Below, piece after piece: positions 50,096 to 58,302 of a DNA stretch of 64,000 bases. This DNA is from Constantimarinum furrinae. GTDB taxonomy: Bacteria > Bacteroidota > Bacteroidia > Flavobacteriales > Flavobacteriaceae. Position 1 is the stretch's first letter, and every line of letters starts with the position of its first letter. The translations under genes were made by a program, and so were the position numbers. Below the pieces are notes generated by a model. It worked only from the letters and a program-made list of their open reading frames with translations, was not told the origin of the DNA and did no database searches. The stretch covers positions 1,984,001 to 2,048,000 of the forward strand of contig NZ_CP052909.1 of the NCBI RefSeq assembly GCF_014295415.1, read 5' to 3'.

Positions 50096-51550
50096 ATGAA
50101 CGAAGAAATAAGAAACCTCGAACCAAAAGCGATCTGGAATAATTTTGCAGACCTGAATGCCGTTCCCAGACCTTCAAAAAAAGAAGAACGTGTTATCGCC
50201 TTTATGAAGGAATTTGGAGAGACCTTGGGACTTGAAACCATAGTGGATCATATAGGGAATGTGATCATTCGAAAACCGGCAACTCCGGGTATGGAAGACC
50301 GGCAAAAAGTTGTTTTGCAATCTCATTTAGATATGGTGCATCAAAAAAACAATGATACACAATTTGATTTCGATACACAGGGGATCGAAATGTACGTGGA
50401 TGGAGATTGGGTTAGGGCGAAAGGAACGACTCTGGGAGCCGATAACGGCCTAGGTGTGGCTACCATAATGTCTGTATTAGAAAGCAAGGATATGGAACAT
50501 CCCGAAATTGAAGCCTTATTTACCATAGATGAAGAAACCGGAATGACCGGTGCTATGGAACTTAAGGGCGGTTTGTTGCAAGGCGATATTCTCCTTAATC
50601 TGGATACTGAAGAAGACGATGAGATAGGCGTTGGCTGTGCCGGAGGTGTGGATATTACGGCTACCGGAACCTTCAGAAACGTAGAAGTCCCGGAAAATTC
50701 ATCTGCGTTTAAGATTAATCTTAAAGGACTACAGGGCGGACATAGCGGTATGGATATCATTAAAGGTCTCGGAAATGCAAATAAATTGATGAACCGGGTC
50801 CTGAATGCTGTTTCAGATATTGCCGAAGTTTCAGAATTACAGGGAGGAAGTCTTCGGAATGCGATTCCCAGAGAAAGCAACGCGGTCGTTACTGTTTCTT
50901 CTTCGGAAGTAACTAATTTTCAGTCTGAAATTAAAAGCATAAGCGATCAGATTGCTGAAGAATATAAGACGCTGGAACCTCAACTAAGTATCACAACTGA
51001 ATCTGTTCAGCTTCCCGGATCGGTCATGCATTCAGAAGATAAACGGCGATTTATTAAAGCGATGTACGCTGCTCATAACGGGGTTTATAGAATGAGTCCG
51101 GCCATCGAAGACCTGGTAGAAACCAGTAATAATATCGCAAAAGTCACTGTGCAAGATGGAAAGATTAAAATTGAGTGTTTAACGCGGTCTTCAGTCGAAT
51201 CTTCCAAGACAGATCTTTCCAATACCTTGGCTTCCGTATTTGAACTGGCTGGATATGATGTATCCTTTTCGGGAGCGTATCCCGGTTGGGCACCGAACAT
51301 GGAGAGTCCGATTTTAAAGGTGCTTGACGAATTGTACCAAGAACTGAATGGCGAGAAGGCACATGTGGCCGCCTGTCATGCCGGACTCGAATGTGGAATT
51401 CTGGGACAAAATTATCCGAATATGGATATGATCTCCTTTGGACCAACTATAAAAGGAGCACACTCTCCCGATGAACGTGCCAGTATTTCCTCCACTCAGA
51501 AATTCTGGACTTTTGTACAGGAAATCCTGAAAAATATTCCGAAAAAATAG
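50096..51550 (+). CDS. pepD: Aminoacyl-histidine dipeptidase (PepD-like, M20 family)
   Basis: A 484-aa di-zinc exopeptidase. The ATG at 50096 gives the family-like start MNEEIRNLEPKAIWNNF; an upstream TTG lies inside the promoter box. Metal motifs: LQSHLDMVHQ (about 77-86, His/Asp), LGADNGLGVATIM (about 115, bridging Asp), TIDEETGMTG (about 144, catalytic Glu-Glu), LNLDTEEDDE (about 168) and a C-terminal histidine in KGAHSPDER. The lid domain has LKGLQGGHSGMDI (about 218). It hydrolyses Xaa-His and other dipeptides in the cytoplasm. A strong terminator follows the gene. Confidence 0.94.
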   Translation: MNEEIRNLEPKAIWNNFADLNAVPRPSKKEERVIAFMKEFGETLGLETIVDHIGNVIIRKPATPGMEDRQKVVLQSHLDMVHQKNNDTQFDFDTQGIEMYVDGDWVRAKGTTLGADNGLGVATIMSVLESKDMEHPEIEALFTIDEETGMTGAMELKGGLLQGDILLNLDTEEDDEIGVGCAGGVDITATGTFRNVEVPENSSAFKINLKGLQGGHSGMDIIKGLGNANKLMNRVLNAVSDIAEVSELQGGSLRNAIPRESNAVVTVSSSEVTNFQSEIKSISDQIAEEYKTLEPQLSITTESVQLPGSVMHSEDKRRFIKAMYAAHNGVYRMSPAIEDLVETSNNIAKVTVQDGKIKIECLTRSSVESSKTDLSNTLASVFELAGYDVSFSGAYPGWAPNMESPILKVLDELYQELNGEKAHVAACHAGLECGILGQNYPNMDMISFGPTIKGAHSPDERASISSTQKFWTFVQEILKNIPKK

Positions 51551-51555
51551 TCCAT

Positions 51556-51590
51556 AAAAAAAGCCGCTTAACAAAGCGGCTTTTTTTTTT
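51556..51590. terminator. Bidirectional terminator between pepD and the PPIase gene
   Basis: AAGCCGCTT (51561-51569) and AAGCGGCTT (51574-51582) form a 9-bp perfect stem with an AACA loop. There are ten T after it and an A-run before it, so it can end transcription from both convergent genes. Confidence 0.9.
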
Positions 51591-51600
51591 AATGTTCTTC

Positions 51601-52707
51601 CTATTCTACAACATCTACAAGTTCCAGCTCAAAGATAAGGTCTGTGTTTCCGGGGACTAGTGGCGGATACCCTCTTTCTCCATAAGCAAGATGTGACGGA
51701 ATAAATACCGTTATTTTATCTCCAACTCTCATACTGAGTAAGGCTTCTCTGAACCCGGGGATTAATCTTGCTTCGGTGCTGTAATCGGTGGCCGTAGGCT
51801 GGTATTGATCTGCTGCTTTTCTGGCTTCATCAACATTCTCGTACTTTTCTGCATGCTCGAGGACATTAGTAGTGAATAACGCACCATTATCGAAATAGCC
51901 CGAATAGTTCATAAGTACTTTTCCGCCTTCTGTTGGTTTCGGACCTGTTCCTTCTTCATTAACATAGATCTTTACACCACTTTCTAACGTGGTAGCTTTT
52001 TCACGGATCTCAGCAAAATCAACAGCCTTGTCTATAGCTACGCGCTCCAGACGTTCGGCTTTTTCCTTTTTCTCTTTTTCCAGGATCTCCATTTCGGCAG
52101 TGAAATTTGGAACTTTGACATTGCCTTTGGTAATTATATTCACTTCTTCCATGATCACAGGATTCACCGGCTTATCTCCTGGCTTGGTGGTTGGAACCAT
52201 TCCTATGGAATCTACTACCTCCTGACCAATAACAACTTCTCCGAAAATGGTATGCTTGTTATCCAGCCATGGGGTTTCTTTCAGGGTCACAAAAAACTGA
52301 CTCCCGTTTGTGGTTGGACCCGAATTTGCCATCGATAAGAGTCCTTTTTTAGAATGACGAAGTGTATCGACAAATTCATCCGGAAATCGATATCCCGGGT
52401 TTCCGGTTCCGTCTCCTAAAGGATCACCACCCTGAATCATAAAATCCTTGATCACACGGTGAAATATGAGTCCGTCGTAATATCTTTTTCCTTTGTAAAC
52501 TGAATCCACCATTTGGTTAGTTCCCTGTGCCAAAGAAACAAAGTTCGACACGGTAAGCGGGGTAGCATCGTGATACAGTTTTGCTACGAAGGTTCCTTTA
52601 TTAGTAATAAACTCGGCATATACACCCTCTTCCAGATCGGGGTACTTGTCCTCACACGCTGTAAAAGCCAGTGTCATTAATAAAAGTAAAAGAGATAATT
52701 TTTTCAT
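51601..52707 (-). CDS. Lipoprotein peptidyl-prolyl isomerase: cyclophilin-FKBP fusion
   Basis: A 368-aa lipoprotein (MKKLSLLLLLMTLAFTAC, Cys18). A cyclophilin domain (about 30-190) has FHRVIKDFMIQGGDPLGDG (about 83-101), FPDEF and SQFFVTLKETPWLD. A helical linker of Lys/Glu (about 205-230) leads to an FKBP domain (about 240-368) with VLMNYSGYF, LIPGFREALLSMRVGDK and SHLAYGERGYPP. Two different PPIase folds in one chain is unusual, but I know it from Flavobacteriia. It follows gldI by 7 bp, so it is probably a periplasmic folding factor for exported or gliding proteins. Confidence 0.93.
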   Translation of the reverse strand: MKKLSLLLLLMTLAFTACEDKYPDLEEGVYAEFITNKGTFVAKLYHDATPLTVSNFVSLAQGTNQMVDSVYKGKRYYDGLIFHRVIKDFMIQGGDPLGDGTGNPGYRFPDEFVDTLRHSKKGLLSMANSGPTTNGSQFFVTLKETPWLDNKHTIFGEVVIGQEVVDSIGMVPTTKPGDKPVNPVIMEEVNIITKGNVKVPNFTAEMEILEKEKKEKAERLERVAIDKAVDFAEIREKATTLESGVKIYVNEEGTGPKPTEGGKVLMNYSGYFDNGALFTTNVLEHAEKYENVDEARKAADQYQPTATDYSTEARLIPGFREALLSMRVGDKITVFIPSHLAYGERGYPPLVPGNTDLIFELELVDVVE

Positions 52708-52714
52708 TTGTTGT

Positions 52715-53272
52715 TTAATTTTCTTGTGATTGTTCTATTGATTTTAATGAAACAGTACTTTGCACCGGAATATTGGTACCCAATTTATTTTCTAACCCGT
52801 AATATCCAAATGCCTTAAAAGAAGGAAACAAAAACGTAATGGTTTCACCTTCTTTCATAAGTTTTAATCCGTCTCTAAGTCCGGAAATTAACTCTTGGTT
52901 GGTTTGATCCACTCTATAGGTTTGCAAGCCGTTTTCTTCTTCGGAAACGACAACGTCTCCATCCAGCATTTTAATATCGTAGGTAAACGTAACCACATCG
53001 CCAAGTTTAGGAAATACGGTTGCCGTAGTATCTTTTTCTTCATAGTAATACCAGAAACCACTTTCGGATGCGATATATACATTTTTGGTATCCTTCTCGA
53101 TCAACCGTGCTATTTGTGCCTCTTCTTTTTTGTAGATCTCGATATTTCGTTCAGCAGATTCCTTTATAAAGCTACCTGAATTTTGCTGAACAGGTCTACG
53201 GGCTTCCGGACTTTTACAGGAAGCAATTAAAATGCAAAAGCTAAGGAGGGCAAAAAGTAGGTTACGATGCAT
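52715..53272 (-). CDS. gldI: GldI, gliding-associated FKBP-type peptidyl-prolyl isomerase lipoprotein
   Basis: A 185-aa lipoprotein. The ATG at 53272 is chosen because it gives MHRNLLFALLSFCILIASC with a lipobox (Cys19); a longer frame would run inside the upstream gene. The FKBP domain (about 85-185) has LGDVVTFTYDIKMLDGDVV, LISGLRDGLKLMKEGETITF and FKAFGYYG. GldI in Flavobacterium johnsoniae is needed for gliding and is thought to fold periplasmic motility/T9SS proteins. The gene overlaps the NrnA-like gene by 11 bp and leads into the PPIase fusion. Confidence 0.9.
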   Translation of the reverse strand: MHRNLLFALLSFCILIASCKSPEARRPVQQNSGSFIKESAERNIEIYKKEEAQIARLIEKDTKNVYIASESGFWYYYEEKDTTATVFPKLGDVVTFTYDIKMLDGDVVVSEEENGLQTYRVDQTNQELISGLRDGLKLMKEGETITFLFPSFKAFGYYGLENKLGTNIPVQSTVSLKSIEQSQEN

Positions 53273-54284
53273 CAGTGAGCGCTTTTTTATAGTTGGGCAA
53301 TATACTAATAAATTCAGTAACGGTTTTAGATAAGGGTTGGTTGCTTCTTCCTCCGGCAGCATTTATATGACCCCCACCATTATAATATTCGCGGGCAAAT
53401 TCATTTACGGAAAAATTACCTTTACTTCGGAATGACATTTTAACCAGTTTATCTTGTTTGTTTTCAATAAATATAACGGCAAATACGATGCCGGTTACAG
53501 ATAATGCATAGTTCACAAATCCCTCGGTATCGCCTCTTCTAAAATTATGGGTATCCAGTTCTTTTTGCGTAAGTGTGATATATGCCGTGTTATATTCTGA
53601 AAGGATAGTGAGGTTTTTTAAAGCAACGCCCAATAATCGAAGTCTGTCGGGCGTATTTGTATCGTATACATTTTGGTGTATTTCTGAATTATTCGCACCC
53701 ATTTCAATAAGATGTGCAATTACTCGGTGTGTCGTCGCAGTGGTGGAAGGGAACCGGAAAGAACCTGTATCGGTCATAATTCCTGTATACAAATGCGTAG
53801 CTACTTCTACACAGAGAATTCCAATTTCGTCTAATGCCTCCAGAAAATGATAGATCATTTCGGAAGTTGAACTCATTGAGGTGTCACTGTAACTCGCAAC
53901 GGCGTAACTATCGGGTTCCTGATGGTGATCGATCAATACAAATTTGGCAGTGCTGTCTTCCAGAAATTGCTGCATATCGCCCGTACGATCCAACGCATTA
54001 AAATCGAGAGTGAAAACAATTTCGGCCTCATTGATCAAGGTCATGCTTTTGTCTGTATCCTTGTCGTGAATTACGATGTCTTCACTACCGGGGAGCCATT
54101 TTAAGAAATCGGGAAAATCATTTGGCATGATCACATCACTTTTATGCCCTAAGCGATTTAGAATAAAGGAGAGGGCAAGGCAAGAGCCAACAGCGTCTCC
54201 ATCAGGGTTTTTATGTCCCACGACTACTGCTCTTTTAGGGGATTCCAGTAGTTTTTTTACGATCTCGGTAGTTTCAGAATTCAT
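53262..54284 (-). CDS. DHH/DHHA1 phosphoesterase (NrnA-like)
   Basis: A 340-aa enzyme of the DHH superfamily, group of oligoribonuclease/pAp phosphatase NrnA and c-di-NMP phosphodiesterases. Motifs: VVGHKNPDGDAVGSCLAL (about 20-37, DxD), FTLDFNALDRTG (about 91), VLIDHHQEPDSY (DHH, about 115), TDTGSFRFP (about 170) and the DHHA1 motif GGGHINAAGG (about 307). There is no membrane segment or GGDEF/PAS part, so it is NrnA-like and not GdpP. It likely clears nanoRNA or pAp. A -7 box lies 5 bp upstream; ndk diverges. Confidence 0.93.
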   Translation of the reverse strand: MNSETTEIVKKLLESPKRAVVVGHKNPDGDAVGSCLALSFILNRLGHKSDVIMPNDFPDFLKWLPGSEDIVIHDKDTDKSMTLINEAEIVFTLDFNALDRTGDMQQFLEDSTAKFVLIDHHQEPDSYAVASYSDTSMSSTSEMIYHFLEALDEIGILCVEVATHLYTGIMTDTGSFRFPSTTATTHRVIAHLIEMGANNSEIHQNVYDTNTPDRLRLLGVALKNLTILSEYNTAYITLTQKELDTHNFRRGDTEGFVNYALSVTGIVFAVIFIENKQDKLVKMSFRSKGNFSVNEFAREYYNGGGHINAAGGRSNQPLSKTVTEFISILPNYKKALTDAS

Positions 54285-54289
54285 CGAGG

Positions 54290-54297
54290 CAAAGATA
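54290..54297 (-). promoter_or_regulatory. -7 promoter box for the nrnA-gldI-PPIase operon
   Basis: The minus strand reads TATCTTTG, an exact TAnnTTTG, 5 bp before the ATG at 54284; leaderless transcript predicted. Confidence 0.5.
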
Positions 54298-54376
54298 CAA
54301 CTTCTCTGCGGGTAACAGAATTTCCGAATCTAATTTTGTATTCAGGAAATGCTATGACATTAAATACGCATTTAGG

Positions 54377-54406
54377 TTGTATTTGTATTTCAAATGTATA
54401 TTTTTG
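54377..54406 (+). promoter_or_regulatory. Promoter of ndk (-33 TTG and -7 TAnnTTTG)
   Basis: TTG at 54377-54379, a 19-bp spacer, then TATTTTTG at 54399-54406. This is the best match in the window to the full Bacteroidota promoter. The ATG of ndk is 18 bp further, so the leader is about 12 nt. Confidence 0.7.
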
Positions 54407-54424
54407 CAAAAAATTTAATTACCC

Positions 54425-54844
54425 ATGAGAACCGATAGAACGTTTACTATGTTAAAGCCCGATAGTGTTGAAAAAGGACACATTGGAGCCATTCTTGAAA
54501 AAATTACTGCTGCTGGTTTTAAGATCTCGGCAATGAAATTAACGCAAATGACTACTGCCGATGCGAAAGAATTTTATGCGATCCATAAAGAGCGTCCGTT
54601 CTTTGGAGAATTGGTAGAATATATGACTCGCGGACCGATAGTGGCTGCCATTCTGGAAAAGGAGAATGCGGTAGAGGATTTCCGTACGCTGATAGGTGCT
54701 ACAAATCCTGCCGATGCTGCCGAAGGTACCATCCGTAAATTATACGCAGCCTCTATTGGTGAAAACGCGGTTCACGGAAGTGATAGCGATGAAAATGCAG
54801 CCATCGAAGGGGCATTTCATTTCGCAGGAAGAGAGATCTTCTAA
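54425..54844 (+). CDS. ndk: Nucleoside-diphosphate kinase
   Basis: A 139-aa enzyme that equalises NTP pools by phosphohistidine ping-pong. [20 protein letters not shown] (about 4-23) binds the nucleotide. [20 protein letters not shown] (about 58) is the Kpn-loop region. The catalytic His is in [12 protein letters not shown] (about 117). Length is standard. It is a single-gene unit with its own strong promoter and a terminator 22 bp after the stop. Confidence 0.98.
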   Translation: MRTDRTFTMLKPDSVEKGHIGAILEKITAAGFKISAMKLTQMTTADAKEFYAIHKERPFFGELVEYMTRGPIVAAILEKENAVEDFRTLIGATNPADAAEGTIRKLYAASIGENAVHGSDSDENAAIEGAFHFAGREIF

Positions 54845-54865
54845 ATAGAAATAAATAATACTATT

Positions 54866-54896
54866 AAGCCGACTGTGAGAACTGTCGGCTTTTTTT
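54866..54896 (+). terminator. Rho-independent terminator after ndk
   Basis: AAGCCGAC (54866-54873) pairs with GTCGGCTT (54884-54891) around a 10-nt loop, followed by a T-tract to 54896. The T-tract touches the stop of the convergent DUF721 gene. Confidence 0.85.
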
Positions 54897-55191
54897 ATCG
54901 CAGAATGAGTTTTTTAATAAGGTCTTTCTCGAGTTCGGCATTCAATAATCTTATGATCTTTTCTCTGCCATAACTTAATTCTTCACGTAATACCGATGAG
55001 CTTAACTGAACGTATAGCGTGTCTCGGTCTAATTTTACATCGGTAGTATACTTGGAGATGGCGTCACCTAAAACACTATGCCAGGCGTCCTTTACAGACA
55101 CTTTATCCAGCCCTTTTTCCAGACGATTTGAACGAATAAAATCCTTTAATACGTCACCGAGTTTTGAGTGTTCTCCCTGTCTTTTTGCCAT
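54895..55191 (-). CDS. DUF721 protein (DciA-like domain)
   Basis: A 98-aa basic protein of the DUF721 family. GDVLKDFIRSNRLEKGLDK (about 12-30), VKDAWHSVLGDAISKYT (about 33-49, with the family W) and LYVQLSSSVLREELSYGRE (about 64-82) form the KH-like core. DUF721 includes DciA, the replicative helicase operator that replaces DnaC/DnaI in most bacteria. It is coded in the same run as recF, with one lipoprotein gene between. A role in helicase loading is therefore plausible, but the protein is short and lacks a C-terminal extension. Confidence 0.87.
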   Translation of the reverse strand: MAKRQGEHSKLGDVLKDFIRSNRLEKGLDKVSVKDAWHSVLGDAISKYTTDVKLDRDTLYVQLSSSVLREELSYGREKIIRLLNAELEKDLIKKLILR

Positions 55192-55233
55192 TTTTATCGG
55201 AATCGAATAATTACATTTAAAGTATGAATGAGC

Positions 55234-55653
55234 TTACTTAAACTTACGAAATTTGTGGTAGGTATAGCGCTTTCCTTCATGGTTTAACACTTCTAAAAGA
55301 CTGTCTTTCGCTTTGATCACTGTCTCTTTCCAACTGGCAAACGGGGTTTGATAGTATAACCTGAGACTGTCATTTTCAATTTTTATACTGAAGGCTTCAG
55401 CAGTATTTGTAGTGATAAAAGTTCCGTCAAATTGCGGATTCAGTTTTGTTCTCACTCCCATATTTCCTTCGATCTCTATATAATCTATGGTAGTATTAAT
55501 ACTGAAATCCTTTTTCGTTCCATCGGGCATGGTAACATGATGTATCTCCCAATAGCCAGAAAGATGTTCTAATTGTTCTGTTGGGTCCTGTCTTCCGCAG
55601 GAAATCATTAACATAGAAAAAATAAGCACTCCTATTTTATACATTTTATTCAC
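55234..55653 (-). CDS. Small lipoprotein of unknown function
   Basis: A 139-aa lipoprotein: MNKMYKIGVLIFSMLMISCG, lipobox MISC (Cys19). An ATG three codons later is also possible. The mature part looks like a small beta-barrel or lipocalin-like sheet (LEHLSGYWEIHHVTMPDG, YIEIEGNMGVRTKL, LRLYYQTPFASWKE). LSGYWEI at its start recalls the 'lipocalin-like' domain common in Bacteroidota lipoproteins. It sits between recF and the DUF721 gene on the same strand. Confidence 0.85.
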   Translation of the reverse strand: MNKMYKIGVLIFSMLMISCGRQDPTEQLEHLSGYWEIHHVTMPDGTKKDFSINTTIDYIEIEGNMGVRTKLNPQFDGTFITTNTAEAFSIKIENDSLRLYYQTPFASWKETVIKAKDSLLEVLNHEGKRYTYHKFRKFK

Positions 55654-55677
55654 TATTCACTTATTACTTATCCTAAT

Positions 55678-56757
55678 CTACAATCTAAACATCTTATAGG
55701 TTTGATGAACCTTCCTTACTACTGCTTCGGTACGGTCTGCGTGAGTATCACTGATAAATAATTGTCCGAAATTTTCATCATCTACCAGGGTTATGATCTG
55801 CTCTACGCGTTCTTCGTCCAGTTTGTCGAATATATCATCCAGCAGTAAAATAGGCAATACCCCACTTTGATCCTTGATAAAATCGAATTGCGCCAGTTTT
55901 AGGGCGATAAGATATGATTTTTGTTGTCCCTGCGAGCCAAATTTTTTGATGGGGTGCCCATCGATCTCAAACAGCAGATCGTCTTTGTGAATTCCAAAAT
56001 TCGTATACTGTGTGATCTTGTCTTTACCGAGATTATTTTGAAGGAGGGTAAGCAGATTTTCATCCTGTAACTGACTCTTATAAATTAATGATACCTCTTC
56101 ATTTCCATTGCTTATGGACACATACCGTTTCTTAAAAATTGGCATGAAAATATCAAGAAATTCAGATCGCTTTTGATAGATAATTGAACCGTATTCGTTT
56201 AGTTGTGCATTGTATATTTCTAGAGTATCCTGATTAAATGTTGAATTGGCTGCAAAATACTTTAAAAGCGAATTACGCTGCGCCAATGTCTTATTGTAAT
56301 TGATCAACGTTCTTAAATAACTAGAATCACCTTGAGATATCACGCCGTCCATAAATTTTCGACGGGTATCACTGCCTTCAATAATAAGATCTCGATCTGC
56401 CGGAGAGATGATCACCAGCGGTAAAAACCCGATATGTTCGCTGAACTTTTCATAGGGTTTTCCGTTGCGCTTAATGATCTTTTTTTGATTTTTTTTAGCG
56501 CTTACAACGATCTTCTCCGCCCGGTCATTCTTCTCATAGGTGCCCTCTACAACAAAGAATTCTTCGCCGTGTTTTATATTCTGACTCGTGATAGGGTTAA
56601 AGTAGCTTTTTCCGAAGGATAAGTGGTAAACGGCATCGAGTACATTGGTCTTTCCTACACCATTATTTCCAACAAAACAATTGATCTTTGGATCAAGCTC
56701 GAAAGATTCCGTTTCAAAATTTTTATAATTAAGAAGCGAAAGCGATTGTAAGATCAT
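55678..56757 (-). CDS. recF: DNA replication/repair protein RecF
   Basis: A 359-aa SMC-like ATPase that helps load RecA at gapped DNA with RecO and RecR. Walker [21 protein letters not shown] (about 28-47), the signature region [20 protein letters not shown] (about 269-288), and Walker [17 protein letters not shown] (about 303-318) are intact. [17 protein letters not shown] at the N-terminus is typical. Length is standard. It starts a minus-strand run recF-lipoprotein-DUF721; a 17-bp palindrome is located 35 bp upstream. Confidence 0.97.
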   Translation of the reverse strand: MILQSLSLLNYKNFETESFELDPKINCFVGNNGVGKTNVLDAVYHLSFGKSYFNPITSQNIKHGEEFFVVEGTYEKNDRAEKIVVSAKKNQKKIIKRNGKPYEKFSEHIGFLPLVIISPADRDLIIEGSDTRRKFMDGVISQGDSSYLRTLINYNKTLAQRNSLLKYFAANSTFNQDTLEIYNAQLNEYGSIIYQKRSEFLDIFMPIFKKRYVSISNGNEEVSLIYKSQLQDENLLTLLQNNLGKDKITQYTNFGIHKDDLLFEIDGHPIKKFGSQGQQKSYLIALKLAQFDFIKDQSGVLPILLLDDIFDKLDEERVEQIITLVDDENFGQLFISDTHADRTEAVVRKVHQTYKMFRL

Positions 56758-56791
56758 AGTAATGAGGTAGTTGCGTTTTATGTAATTGTGT

Positions 56792-56808
56792 ATTTCTTCT
56801 GAAGAAAT
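56792..56808. promoter_or_regulatory. Palindrome between recF and the TPR gene (candidate operator)
   Basis: ATTTCTTC-T-GAAGAAAT is a perfect 17-bp palindrome in the 148-bp divergent gap, 35 bp before the recF start. No T-tract follows. It could bind a dimeric repressor. Confidence 0.35.
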
Positions 56809-56878
56809 TCAGAAAATACAGCTTGCAAATTATTGAAAAATAACAAATATTTTCCCTTTTAAATTGTAATAAAAATTT

Positions 56879-56886
56879 TATTTTTG
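56879..56886 (+). promoter_or_regulatory. -7 promoter box for the TPR-ribH operon
   Basis: TATTTTTG, matching TAnnTTTG, 19 bp before the ATG at 56906. The surrounding DNA is very AT-rich. No clear TTG at -33. Confidence 0.55.
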
Positions 56887-56905
56887 CGCTTCAACAAAGA
56901 AAATT

Positions 56906-57670
56906 ATGGCAACCTACAAGAAAAGAGGACATAAACCCAAAACAAAAGCCGAGAAACAATCTGCGATCGAGGAGAAAAGTACAACGGCAGAAGTGTTCAA
57001 TACGCTGGATGAAGGTGCATCGAAGACGGAAGCCTGGGTAGAAAAGAACCAGAAGATCATACTGGGCGTGGTTGGTGCTGTCGCTATTTGTGTATTGGGC
57101 TATCTTGCATATCAGCAATTTGTTCAAAACCCGAAGGAAGCCGAAGCCATGAACGAAATGTTTCAGGCACAGTCTTATTACGAACAGGCACTTACTTCAC
57201 CTGCAAAAGATTCACTTTTTACACTTGCGGTAAACGGAGGTGAAGGGAAATACGGATTCGATGAGATCATCGAAAATTACTCCGGAACTGCTGCAGCAAA
57301 TCTTGCACGTTATTACGCAGGGATGTCATACCTGAATTTACGAAATTATCAGGCAGCCATTGATAATCTGGATGATTATGACGGAGACGATGAAATGTCA
57401 GGACCACTGGCTAAAGGAGCCATAGGTGATGCGTTTGTGCAATTAGGCCAAACTGAGGAAGCCTTAAAATATTACGAAGAAGCAGCCAGCATGCGCACTA
57501 ATGAGGTAACTACGCCAAGATTTTTGCTAAAAGCAGGAATTGCAGCAATAAATCTGAATAAACCCGATGTTGCCTTAAAGCATTTTACCAAGATAGAAGA
57601 AGAATATCCAAATTCTCCTGAAGCCGCAAAAGCGGTTATTTATGTAGGAAGAGCAGAAGCAATGCAATAG
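56906..57670 (+). CDS. Membrane-anchored tetratricopeptide repeat protein (YfgM-like)
   Basis: A 254-aa protein. A basic N-terminus (TYKKRGHKPKTKAEKQ) and one membrane segment IILGVVGAVAICVLGYLAYQ (about 50-69) precede a periplasmic TPR domain (about 80-254) with YYEQALTSPAKDSLF, AAANLARYYAGMSYLNL and VQLGQTEEALKYYEEAASM. This layout matches the YfgM/TPR_21 type, which in E. coli contacts SecYEG and periplasmic chaperones. A similar role is inferred. ribH follows 2 bp later. Confidence 0.9.
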   Translation: MATYKKRGHKPKTKAEKQSAIEEKSTTAEVFNTLDEGASKTEAWVEKNQKIILGVVGAVAICVLGYLAYQQFVQNPKEAEAMNEMFQAQSYYEQALTSPAKDSLFTLAVNGGEGKYGFDEIIENYSGTAAANLARYYAGMSYLNLRNYQAAIDNLDDYDGDDEMSGPLAKGAIGDAFVQLGQTEEALKYYEEAASMRTNEVTTPRFLLKAGIAAINLNKPDVALKHFTKIEEEYPNSPEAAKAVIYVGRAEAMQ

Positions 57671-57672
57671 TC

Positions 57673-58170
57673 ATGGCAACAGCAACGACAAATTTATCGG
57701 CTTACGATAAAGCAACGATCCCAAATGCGAAGAACTTTCGGTTTGGGATCGTTGTTTCTGAATGGAATCCTAAGATCACTCAGGGCATGTTTCAAGGTGC
57801 CTTTGACGCCATTCTCGATTGTGGCGGAATAAAAGAAAATATTGTTCGCTGGAATGTTCCCGGGAGTTTCGAATTGATCTATGGCTGTAAAAAGATGGCA
57901 GAAAGTTTCGATATGTTGGATGCTATTATTGCCATTGGCAGTGTGATTCAGGGGGAAACGAAACATTTCGACTATGTCTGTGAAGCGGTTGCGCAAGGGA
58001 TAAAAGATCTAAATGTGAACGGAGATATTCCTGTTATATTTTGTGTTCTTACCGATAATACCATGCAACAGGCTATTGACCGCAGCGGTGGTAAACACGG
58101 AAATAAAGGCAGCGAAGCCGCCATAGCAGCCATTAAGATGGCACAACTTCGCAAAGAAGCCAAATTCTAA
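57673..58170 (+). CDS. ribH: 6,7-dimethyl-8-ribityllumazine synthase
   Basis: A 165-aa enzyme condensing 5-amino-6-ribitylaminouracil with dihydroxybutanone phosphate to lumazine, the precursor of riboflavin. FRFGIVVSEWNPKITQGMFQ (about 22-41), NVPGSFELIYGCKKM (about 61-75), AIGSVIQGETKHFDYVCEAV (about 87-106, catalytic His) and FCVLTDNTMQQAIDRSGG (about 118-135) are the conserved sites. Length is standard. It follows the TPR gene by 2 bp; no other rib gene is near. Confidence 0.97.
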   Translation: MATATTNLSAYDKATIPNAKNFRFGIVVSEWNPKITQGMFQGAFDAILDCGGIKENIVRWNVPGSFELIYGCKKMAESFDMLDAIIAIGSVIQGETKHFDYVCEAVAQGIKDLNVNGDIPVIFCVLTDNTMQQAIDRSGGKHGNKGSEAAIAAIKMAQLRKEAKF

Positions 58171-58277
58171 ATTTCTTTTATTTTTTCGGAAGTTACCATA
58201 GAACATACTGTTGGTTCGGTACGGTAATTGTTTATAAGAAGTCATAGCAATCACTTCAAAAACTACTATATTTTAAG

Positions 58278-58285
58278 TACATTTG
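58278..58285 (+). promoter_or_regulatory. -7 promoter box for the small membrane protein gene
   Basis: TACATTTG, matching TAnnTTTG, 17 bp before the ATG at 58303. The small gene and mutL could be read from here. Confidence 0.45.
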
Positions 58286-58302
58286 AAGGTAATAACAGTA
58301 TT

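Noticed and set aside
50341-50880. 179-codon minus-strand frame within pepD
   Set aside because: Shadow of the well-supported M20 peptidase; composition is Pro/Ser-rich antisense text without a domain.
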